From contig JAGBZO010000039.1 in NCBI GenBank assembly GCA_017628205.1, positions 99,279 to 132,003 on the forward strand: DNA of 32,725 nt, written 5' to 3'. Position 1 is the stretch's first letter, and each line of letters begins with the position of its first letter. A program made the position numbers and the translations under genes. Below the pieces are notes generated by a model, which was not told the origin of the DNA, searched no databases, and saw only the letters and a program-made list of their open reading frames with translations. The DNA is from Duodenibacillus sp. GTDB taxonomy: Bacteria > Pseudomonadota > Gammaproteobacteria > Burkholderiales > Burkholderiaceae_F. This document shows, one piece after another, positions 26,830-32,725 of the stretch.

Positions 26830-27291
26830 TTACAGTGAATCGAGCAGACCGTTGCAGGCACTTTGACAGTACGCAACGGTGCGGTCAAAATCCTTGTCCG
26901 ATCCGTAATACGGATCGGGAACCACTTCAACGCCGGGCATGCCTGCAAAACTCATGAGCAATTCGATACGGGCCGTCGCATCGGCGGGAGCCAAACGCTT
27001 GAGATCGGACAAATTGTTCTTGTCACAAGCCAAAATCAGATCAAAATGATAAAAATCGTCTTCGCGAACCAGACGCGAGCGCAACATCGAAATGTCGAAT
27101 CCCGCGCGACGACAAGCCGCCTGTGCGCGCGCATCGGGCGCCTCACCCAAATGCCAATCCCCCGTTCCGGCGGAATCCAACTCGAAACGCTCGGAGAGTC
27201 CTTTTCGGTTGAGCAAATCACGCATGGCGCCTTCGGCCGTCGGAGAGCGGCAAATATTGCCCAAGCAAACGAATAAGAGTTTGGTCATCAT
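26830..27291 (-). CDS. Low-molecular-weight protein tyrosine phosphatase
   Basis: 153 residues. The P-loop is Cys9-LGNIC-Arg15-Ser16, and the general acid is Asp126 in PDPYYG; both are intact. Such enzymes often act on tyrosine kinases of exopolysaccharide export, but no such genes are nearby, and the sequence also fits arginine-phosphatase relatives. Two adjacent ATG codons overlap the uvrB stop (ATGATG). The first, at 27291, is preferred because AAGGA lies 8 bases before it. It is translationally coupled to uvrB. Confidence 0.88.
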   Translation of the reverse strand: MMTKLLFVCLGNICRSPTAEGAMRDLLNRKGLSERFELDSAGTGDWHLGEAPDARAQAACRRAGFDISMLRSRLVREDDFYHFDLILACDKNNLSDLKRLAPADATARIELLMSFAGMPGVEVVPDPYYGSDKDFDRTVAYCQSACNGLLDSL

Positions 27292-29327
27292 TTTTCAATT
27301 CCTTGTACGCCGTCGCTACCGAACACCATGCGCTTGAGCGCTTCGAGACGATCACGCAATACGGCGGCCTGTTCAAAATCAAGATCCCGAGCACATTCAA
27401 GCATGCGCTTTTCGGTTTCGCGAATCTGCTTGGAAACGCTTTTTTCGTCCATAGGCATCGCCTCGACGGGAGAAGCAGCCTCTTTAACGGCGGCATCCGG
27501 ACCTTTGTAGACGCCGTCGATGATGTCGCGCACGGGTTTGGCAACGGTTCTGGGCGTGATGCCGTGCACCTTGTTGTATTGCTCCTGCTTGATGCGACGA
27601 CGTTGCGTTTCGTCAATGGCGTTTCGCATGGAGTCGGTGATGCGATCGGCATACAAAATAGCCTTGCCCTTGGCGTTACGGGCCGCGCGACCAATCGTTT
27701 GAATCAAAGAACGAGTCGAACGCAGGAACCCTTCCTTGTCGGCGTCCAAAATCGCCACGAGCGACACTTCGGGGATGTCGATCCCTTCGCGCAACAAATT
27801 GATCCCGACCAACACGTCGAACAAACCGGCACGCAAATCGCGGATGATCTCGACGCGTTCGACCGTATCGATATCCGAGTGAAGATAGCGAACCTTGATG
27901 TTGTGCTCGGTAAGATACTCGGTCAACTCTTCGGACATGCGCTTTGTCAACGTCGTTACGAGAACGCGTTCGCCCAAAGCGACGCGCGCGTTAATTTCAC
28001 TCAACACATCGTCGACTTGATCGACGGCCGGGCGCACTTCGACTTCGGGATCGAGCAACCCCGTCGGACGCACGACTTGTTCGACCACATGGGAGCTCTT
28101 GTCCAATTCATAAGCGGCGGGCGTTGCCGAAACGAAAACGCTGCGACGCATTTTTCGTTCGAATTCATCAAAACGCAACGGACGATTGTCAAGCGCAGAG
28201 GGCAAACGAAATCCATACTGCACCAACGTTTCCTTACGCGATCGGTCGCCCCGATACATTGCGCCGAGCTGCCCCATCATGACATGACTTTCGTCAAAGA
28301 ACATAATGGTGTCGGGGGGCAGATAGTCGATCAACGTCGGAGGTGCTTCACCGGGGTTCAATCCCGTCAGATGGCGGGAATAATTTTCAATCCCCTTGCA
28401 AAACCCCACTTGGTCCAACATTTCCAGATCGAACAACGTTCTTTGCTCCAACCTCTGCGCTTCGACCAACTTGTCGTTGGCTCGGAAAAACTGCAATCGC
28501 TCTTTGAGTTCCGTCTTGATCGAGTCCATCGCTCGAACAACTTCCTGACGGGGAGTGACGTAGTGGCTTGCCGGATAAACGACAAAACGCGGGACTTTTT
28601 GTCGCACCTTGCCCGTTAACGGATCAAACAAGACGATGGCTTCGACCTCATCGTCAAACAGCTCAATGCGTACCGCGATTTCCGCATGTTCGGCGGGGAA
28701 AATATCAATGGTGTCGCCGCGGACGCGGAACGTACCTCGCAAAAAATCGGTGTCGTTACGCTTGTACTGCATTTTGACAAGCTGCTTGATGAACTCTTGA
28801 CGATCTTTAGTGTCGCCTTGGCGCAGAATCAAGCGCATTTGCGTGTAGCTTTCGGGCTTGCCGATGCCGTAAATCGACGATACGGTCGCCACCACGATCG
28901 TGTCTCGACGCTCGAGAATACTCTTGGTTGCTGCCAAGCGCATCTGTTCTATGTGTTCGTTGATCGCCGAGTCCTTTTCAATAAAAAGATCGCGCGCGGG
29001 CACATAGGCCTCGGGCTGATAATAATCGTAATAGCTAACAAAATACTCGACCGCGTTGTTGGGGAAGAATTCGCGCATTTCCGAGTACAACTGCGCTGCT
29101 AGCGTTTTGTTCGGAGCTAGCACCAATGCCGGAACACCCAATCGGGCAATCACGTTCGCCATGGTGAACGTTTTACCCGACCCGGTCACCCCCAACAGCG
29201 TTTGAGCGGTCAACCCGTCCTGAAGCCCTTCGGTCAGCTCGGAGATGGCTTGAGGTTGGTCACCGGACGGCACGTAATTGGAGTGCAACTCAAACGGTGA
29301 ATGAGGAAAGGTCAGAACGGAACTCAC
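27288..29327 (-). CDS. uvrB: Excinuclease ABC subunit B
   Basis: The damage-verifying helicase-like subunit of nucleotide excision repair. 679 residues: Walker A GVTGSGKT (46-53), the beta-hairpin region near 92-115 ([11 protein letters not shown]), Walker B DESH in the middle of the protein, helicase motifs V and VI in the second half ([24 protein letters not shown]), and the UvrC-binding UVR domain at the C-terminus. A possible -10 box TATAAA lies at 29424-29429 on the - strand. I saw no LexA-type CTG-N10-CAG site upstream. It heads the uvrB-phosphatase-radical SAM unit. Confidence 0.97.
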   Translation of the reverse strand: MSSVLTFPHSPFELHSNYVPSGDQPQAISELTEGLQDGLTAQTLLGVTGSGKTFTMANVIARLGVPALVLAPNKTLAAQLYSEMREFFPNNAVEYFVSYYDYYQPEAYVPARDLFIEKDSAINEHIEQMRLAATKSILERRDTIVVATVSSIYGIGKPESYTQMRLILRQGDTKDRQEFIKQLVKMQYKRNDTDFLRGTFRVRGDTIDIFPAEHAEIAVRIELFDDEVEAIVLFDPLTGKVRQKVPRFVVYPASHYVTPRQEVVRAMDSIKTELKERLQFFRANDKLVEAQRLEQRTLFDLEMLDQVGFCKGIENYSRHLTGLNPGEAPPTLIDYLPPDTIMFFDESHVMMGQLGAMYRGDRSRKETLVQYGFRLPSALDNRPLRFDEFERKMRRSVFVSATPAAYELDKSSHVVEQVVRPTGLLDPEVEVRPAVDQVDDVLSEINARVALGERVLVTTLTKRMSEELTEYLTEHNIKVRYLHSDIDTVERVEIIRDLRAGLFDVLVGINLLREGIDIPEVSLVAILDADKEGFLRSTRSLIQTIGRAARNAKGKAILYADRITDSMRNAIDETQRRRIKQEQYNKVHGITPRTVAKPVRDIIDGVYKGPDAAVKEAASPVEAMPMDEKSVSKQIRETEKRMLECARDLDFEQAAVLRDRLEALKRMVFGSDGVQGIEK

Positions 29328-29509
29328 AAAAACTCTCGAGACGTAACTGTTGAGGAACGGAAATTTGATCGAACTTTACCACGGCAAAGCCCCTGTGATT
29401 TTTTACCCGCCGGCTTTCTGCGCTTTATATTGTTTCGGTTTATTTTCAACGTTAAGGATTGCAGGATCATGACCAATCGGACGTGAAAAAAAGATTTTTA
29501 TAAAATCAG

Positions 29510-29538
29510 TTGCATTTTTCTAAATTAGTCTGTAACAT
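29510..29538 (+). promoter_or_regulatory. tRNA-Asn promoter
   Basis: TTGCAT (29510-29515), 17 bases, TAACAT (29533-29538). The expected start is about 7 bases before the mature tRNA. It shares the TTGCAT -35 and 17-base spacing with the rnpB promoter. Confidence 0.7.
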
Positions 29539-29551
29539 ACCGCTTCTGCAT

Positions 29552-29627
29552 TCCTCGATAGCTCAGTCGGTAGAGCAACGGACTGTTAATCCGTGGGTCG
29601 TTGGTTCGAGCCCAACTCGAGGAGCCA
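29552..29627 (+). tRNA. tRNA-Asn (GTT), copy 1
   Basis: 76 bases with encoded CCA. Acceptor stem TCCTCGA / TCGAGGA; anticodon stem ACGGA / TCCGT; anticodon GTT at 29585-29587; T-loop GTTCGAG. All arms fold. It is identical to the copy at 29703. Confidence 0.97.
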
Positions 29628-29640
29628 AGAATTCTTAGAG

Positions 29641-29689
29641 AATGGCTTGCCATTTTCCAAAAGGGGATACGCCCCTTCTAGTCAACTAG
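29641..29689 (+). repeat. Three small hairpins in the spacer between the tRNA-Asn genes
   Basis: AATGGC-TT-GCCATT, AAGGGG-ATACG-CCCCTT and CTAG-TCAA-CTAG follow one another in the 75-base spacer. They may be processing sites of the dicistronic precursor. Confidence 0.5.
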
Positions 29690-29702
29690 AGAAACGATTT
29701 AT

Positions 29703-29778
29703 TCCTCGATAGCTCAGTCGGTAGAGCAACGGACTGTTAATCCGTGGGTCGTTGGTTCGAGCCCAACTCGAGGAGCCA
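29703..29778 (+). tRNA. tRNA-Asn (GTT), copy 2
   Basis: 76 bases, identical to copy 1 including CCA and anticodon GTT (29736-29738). No separate promoter was seen in the spacer, so both are probably cut from one transcript. Confidence 0.97.
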
Positions 29779-29780
29779 AA

Positions 29781-29811
29781 TTAAAAAAGAGGCCTCTGGC
29801 CTCTTTTTTTT
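29781..29811 (+). terminator. Intrinsic terminator after the tRNA-Asn pair
   Basis: AAAAAAGAGGCC / GGCCTCTTTTTT with a TCT loop and a long T-run, 4 bases past the second tRNA. Confidence 0.92.
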
Positions 29812-30395
29812 CATGAAAATTCGATTGCAAGAGCGATAAGAGCACCTCCCCCTTTTCTCTTAGAGCGGTTTGCCGAGAATAATCCCCCGCTATGTACGAT
29901 GCGAACTCGGTCGTCTGTCCCGTGACAATCTCGACCATCACTTCGGACAGCGCACCACGCTCTTTTTCCGCACCAATGATAGCGTTTAACGATTTGGCTG
30001 CGAGAGCATCGTTTTGTTTACCGCGTACACACTTCCGGCCTTGAACTGCCAATCCATCAATCGAGCAAACGACAGCGCGATGCCTCCATCGACATACGTA
30101 TTCAAACATGGCATGGTCCAAAGCTTGGATCGGATCGTCTAAGGGACGCTCCCCTTTTGGACGTGCTTGCTCGCCCAGCTGCGAGTGGCATGTCAAACCG
30201 GCTTTTATTGTTTACAAAGCAAAAGACATCACCCCTCTTTGGATGTTGTTTTTGCCAATACGATTCATTCCGCCCCATCGAGTCGGCAAGAACGACTACT
30301 GATCCTGTATCATTCATTACTTGTACAAGTTTGGTATTGCCATACGGTTATAGCTTGATCGTTAGCATTGAGCCAGTCAGAACGGTTCGCGACAC
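29812..30395. other. Gene-poor stretch downstream of the tRNA-Asn pair
   Basis: About 580 bases without a convincing gene. A - strand frame of 160 codons (29714-30196) has to read through the terminator and the second tRNA to find its stop, so it is either chance or a decayed gene. A second - strand frame (30102-30317) starts with a plausible protein-like stretch and ends out of frame with the first, as in a frameshifted remnant. Also present: a hairpin GCAAAA...TTTTTGC at about 30220-30258, and the 12-base palindrome ACTTGTACAAGT at 30319-30330 upstream of the next gene. No integrase or attachment repeat was recognised. Confidence 0.4.
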
Positions 30396-31532
30396 ATGTT
30401 CAAATCGACATTTAAATCTGCAGTTATCGAAGCATGCGTGTTGGTGGCTTCCCATACGTTTACGGCTCATACTTTCGAAAAGTTTTGGGGAAAAGTTTCT
30501 CCAAAACTGCAAGAAGGCGTTTCGTACCTCGAAAAGCATGATGCGGAGAAACTCACAAACGACAAATCTTTTCTTGAACTAGTGACGTTCCGCGACAGTA
30601 AGATGGCTCGCATTATCAACAGCTGTCTTCAGGATTTCCTCTCCTCCGAGATTGTCGATCTGATCGATCAAGTCCAAAAAATTCAGGATCAGATTGCCGA
30701 AAGAAAGACGCGCATGAACGCCTGGCGTCTCGGTCTGATTTCCGCACCGAGCACCTCGATCAATCCGTTGAGAAAAACGCGTGCCAAGCTCTATACGCGC
30801 ATTAAAAAAGAACAAGCCGGCATCGATCACGATCTCAAGCAAATTGAGGTCTTGAAGTCTCAGGCACAAGAAAAATTGCATGCGGCCGGAATTGAACTGA
30901 CGATCGATCAGCTTGACGGATTGCTCTACACGGCCGAAGGCGCCGAACTCGCGCAAGTCATGGCCGTCGCGGAGAACATCAAAAAGATTCAGGCTCAGCT
31001 CGGAGCCAATCTTGAACAACCGGACACGAGCGGCGAACAAGTCAAAACGTACACCGGCTTTTTAATGATGAGCTATCGCGTCTATATCGAAGCGATCGAG
31101 CGAGCCGTGAGAGCTATCGAAAAGACCTATCTAGTCAAACTGAACGATCTGTCCGAACAAGCCAACGAGCAGATCCTTCGCGCTAAGGAATTGTTTGAGC
31201 AATCGAAAAAGACGAGTACGATCGCACAGAACAATATTGAACTTAACGCGCAAACGATTCGTTTGATCAACGCCTACCGCGCCCATCTGACGGGACGTTT
31301 GATCGACCTGAAAAAGTTAAACAAGGAAATGTTTATCAACTACGAAGTGGCCGTCAATACCTACCGAACCGTAAAGGTCGGCGCTGAATTGATTGACGTT
31401 ATCAGCGCTTCTGAAAAAGACATTCAAAGCGTGTTCAATTTTGAGCCGCCCAAACTCGCCAGCTTTTACGACGAGGGCCTGAAAACGGAATTCGAACGCA
31501 TGACACGCAAGCTCAAAGGCGTAGAAGCCTAA
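30396..31532 (+). CDS. Uncharacterised helical coiled-coil protein
   Basis: 378 residues, family not recognised. Almost entirely helical in character, with heptad-like stretches at about 84-110, 125-165, 185-205 and 225-315. There is no signal peptide, clear membrane segment or cysteine motif (only Cys14 and Cys77). A conserved-looking ending (FNFEPPKLASFYDEGLKTEFERMTRKL, about 348-373) contrasts with the repetitive centre and may be a binding module; I give it only as an observed segment. The ribosome site before ATG 30396 is weak, so the start may lie elsewhere, for example at an internal Met. The gene has its own strong terminator and lies between a tRNA cluster and a transporter gene. It might take part in membrane or envelope stress, but that is a guess. 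Confidence 0.7.
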   Translation: MFKSTFKSAVIEACVLVASHTFTAHTFEKFWGKVSPKLQEGVSYLEKHDAEKLTNDKSFLELVTFRDSKMARIINSCLQDFLSSEIVDLIDQVQKIQDQIAERKTRMNAWRLGLISAPSTSINPLRKTRAKLYTRIKKEQAGIDHDLKQIEVLKSQAQEKLHAAGIELTIDQLDGLLYTAEGAELAQVMAVAENIKKIQAQLGANLEQPDTSGEQVKTYTGFLMMSYRVYIEAIERAVRAIEKTYLVKLNDLSEQANEQILRAKELFEQSKKTSTIAQNNIELNAQTIRLINAYRAHLTGRLIDLKKLNKEMFINYEVAVNTYRTVKVGAELIDVISASEKDIQSVFNFEPPKLASFYDEGLKTEFERMTRKLKGVEA

Positions 31533-31550
31533 ACGAGTGCGTTGAGTATC

Positions 31551-31590
31551 AAAAAAGGGAGTTAGTTTAAAAACTAGCTCCCTTTTTTAT
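31551..31590. terminator. Bidirectional terminator after the coiled-coil gene
   Basis: An 18-bp stem with one G-U pair (AAAAAAGGGAGTTAGTTT with AAACTAGCTCCCTTTTTT) and a short loop, between convergent genes. Confidence 0.9.
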
Positions 31591-31613
31591 GTGGTATGAC
31601 TCAAGCGCTTCGA

Positions 31614-32372
31614 TTACTTGGGTACCGGACCAAACCACTTTTCATAAATGCGGTCGTACGTACCGTCTGCACGCAGTTCATCCAATGCTTTTTCAAGACG
31701 TTCGCGCAGAGCGACATTACCCTTCTTAAGTGCAAAGCCGTAATCTTCGGCCGCGAACAAAACGGGGATGTGGGCCAGATTCATCTTGGCACCCTTGGTC
31801 TTCAAGAAATATTCATTGACCGGGCGATCGTTGATCATGGCGTAGCAACCCTTCTGATTGATTTCCAGGAAGGCTTCGGCAGCGGAATTGAAGGTGCGCA
31901 ACTTCACGCCAGGAATCTTAGAACTAAAAATGGCGCCGGAAGAGCCGATTTCAACACAAAGCGTCTTACCTTCAAGTTCTTTCGTACCCTTGATTACGTC
32001 TCGATCGTCCTTGTGGGTCATGATGGACAAACCGGACTTGTAATACGACTTGGTGAAATCCACACGCTGAGCGCGTGCTTCGGTAATGGTCAAAGCGGAA
32101 ACGGCCAAATCGATCGATCCGGACATCAATGCCGGAATCAATCCGTCGAGACCCATCGAATAAATCTTGTACTTGAAGTTGGCGCGTTCGGCAATGGCAC
32201 GGATCAAGTCCATGTCAAAACCAACGTATTCACCGGTTTCAGAGTTCAAGAATTCGAAAGGAGGATAGACCGTTTGACTACCGATGCGCAGTTCTTCGGC
32301 AGCATAAGATTGAGTGGCGCTCAACGCAACAAATGCGGATGCAGCTGCAACCGCCATCTTCTTAAAAAACAT
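31614..32372 (-). CDS. Periplasmic amino-acid-type ABC transporter substrate-binding protein
   Basis: 252 residues of solute-binding family 3, with a signal peptide (about 1-24, ending in Ser-Tyr-Ala-Ala). Seen: the ligand-contacting VYPPFEF (about 35-41), GFDMDLIRAIAERA (51-64), ALMSGSIDLAVSALTIT (about 81-97) and R-x-x-x-V-D-F-T-KSYY (about 101-113). The C-terminal helices end in YDRIYEKWFG, typical of the family. Its ligand is probably a polar or basic amino acid, but cannot be named from the sequence. No permease or ATPase gene lies in the window; they may be elsewhere. AAGGA lies 11 bases before ATG 32372. Confidence 0.9.
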   Translation of the reverse strand: MFFKKMAVAAASAFVALSATQSYAAEELRIGSQTVYPPFEFLNSETGEYVGFDMDLIRAIAERANFKYKIYSMGLDGLIPALMSGSIDLAVSALTITEARAQRVDFTKSYYKSGLSIMTHKDDRDVIKGTKELEGKTLCVEIGSSGAIFSSKIPGVKLRTFNSAAEAFLEINQKGCYAMINDRPVNEYFLKTKGAKMNLAHIPVLFAAEDYGFALKKGNVALRERLEKALDELRADGTYDRIYEKWFGPVPK

Positions 32373-32600
32373 AACCGCAGGTTCCTTTTCCTATTGTTGT
32401 ACGGGATTGTTTCGGTTCAGCTATCTGTGGTAATAGAAAATTCAGATCGCCTAGAGAGGCCTGATGAAGGTTCTCGAGGCAATTCTAACAGGTGGCTTCG
32501 TTAGAAAGGAAAGGAATAAACGGAGATTGACGGAAACCTAACCGAATAAGCTGAAGTACTTAAGTAGGTTATAACGATTCAATCGGCGTGAGAGATAAAA
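32373..32600. other. Intergenic region upstream of the binding-protein gene
   Basis: About 230 bases with no gene. It contains a 7-bp inverted repeat TTCTAAC...GTTAGAA (32483-32489 and 32500-32506) that could be a small hairpin or an operator for the binding-protein gene. I found no convincing -35/-10 pair on either strand. Confidence 0.35.
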
Positions 32601-32601
32601 C

Positions 32602-32635
32602 AAAACCCCCGGTACCTTTCGGTATCGGGGGTTTT
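32602..32635 (-). terminator. Terminator of the rRNA operon
   Basis: 15-bp stem AAAACCCCCGGTACC / GGTATCGGGGGTTTT (one G-U) with a TTTC loop, just beyond the 5S gene; T-rich on the - strand side. Confidence 0.9.
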
Positions 32636-32643
32636 GAAAAGGG

Positions 32644-32725
32644 AAGCCTGACAATGTCCTACTTTCACTGGAAATACAACCAACTATCATCGGCCCTAAA
32701 GCGTTTCACTGTCCTGTTCGGAATG
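32644..32725 (-). rRNA. rrf: 5S ribosomal RNA, 3' part
   Basis: The - strand reads CCGAACAGGACAGTGAAACG, then GGGCCGATGATAGTTGG, then AGTGAAAGTAGGACATTGTCAGGC. These are the loop A-to-C region, the middle helix and the 3' strand of 5S rRNA. The 5' third lies beyond the window edge. A rRNA operon on the - strand is therefore entering from the right, with its terminator at 32602-32635. Confidence 0.93.

Noticed and set aside
27303-28619. A 438-codon + strand frame opposite uvrB
   Set aside because: Antisense shadow of uvrB, without ribosome site or known domain.
29328-29460. LexA box upstream of uvrB
   Set aside because: No CTG-N10-CAG pair was found by eye on either strand.
29714-30196. A 160-codon - strand frame ending inside tRNA-Asn copy 2
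   Set aside because: Its tail gives the familiar RVGLEPTTHGL peptide that arises from reading tRNA in antisense, and it crosses the terminator; at best a remnant.

Overview
The window looks like a chromosomal core region of a Gram-negative betaproteobacterium. Three things support this. The order glyA-nrdR-ribD-ribE, followed by ribH-nusB-thiL-pgpA-pncC, is a betaproteobacterial arrangement. groESL lies behind a sigma-32 type promoter. There are outer-membrane and periplasmic genes (PagP-like barrel, DsbC/DsbD). Codon use and protein style suggest Burkholderiales, perhaps Sutterellaceae, but that placement is inference from memory and not a database result.

Layout, left to right. 1-7.8 kb (mostly + strand): the tail of dsbC, an ADP-forming acyl-CoA synthetase, the RNase P RNA gene (rnpB, - strand), a PagP-like outer-membrane acyltransferase fused to a second barrel-like domain, hemL, and a DsbD/ScsB-type transmembrane thiol reductase. 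7.9-11.2 kb (- strand): a chalcone-isomerase-like secreted protein, pyrD, and a PBP4-type carboxypeptidase. 11.25-13.5 kb: groES-groEL. 13.5-16.4 kb (- strand): a UxaA-family dehydratase and a U32/TrhP-type tRNA hydroxylase. 16.5-18.2 kb (+): pyrF and a YigZ/IMPACT protein. 18.2-21.4 kb (-): ribH-nusB-thiL-pgpA-pncC. 21.7-22.2 kb (+): a small unknown membrane protein. 22.3-29.3 kb (-): uvrB, a low-molecular-weight phosphatase, a radical SAM protein, glyA, nrdR, ribD, ribE. 29.55-29.78 kb: two identical tRNA-Asn genes. 29.8-31.5 kb: a gene-poor stretch and an uncharacterised coiled-coil protein. 31.6-32.4 kb (-): an amino-acid-type solute-binding protein. 32.64 kb to the end: the 3' part of a 5S rRNA gene on the - strand.

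How the genes work together. The riboflavin genes (ribD, ribE, ribH) fall into two neighbouring - strand units, linked with one-carbon metabolism (glyA), nucleotide-reductase control (nrdR), transcription antitermination (nusB) and thiamine-phosphate activation (thiL). ribBA is absent from its usual place between ribE and ribH. dsbC and dsbD form an electron route for periplasmic disulfide repair. Most transcription units end in strong intrinsic terminators, several of them bidirectional between convergent genes.

Most of the window is ordinary housekeeping DNA. I did not find a CRISPR array, transposon, prophage or defence system. The most unusual items are the PagP-plus-second-barrel fusion, a class 2 PyrD carrying cysteine at the position of the usual catalytic serine, a cysteine-rich lumazine synthase, a palindrome/terminator-like leader in front of glyA, and the unknown coiled-coil gene next to the tRNA-Asn pair.
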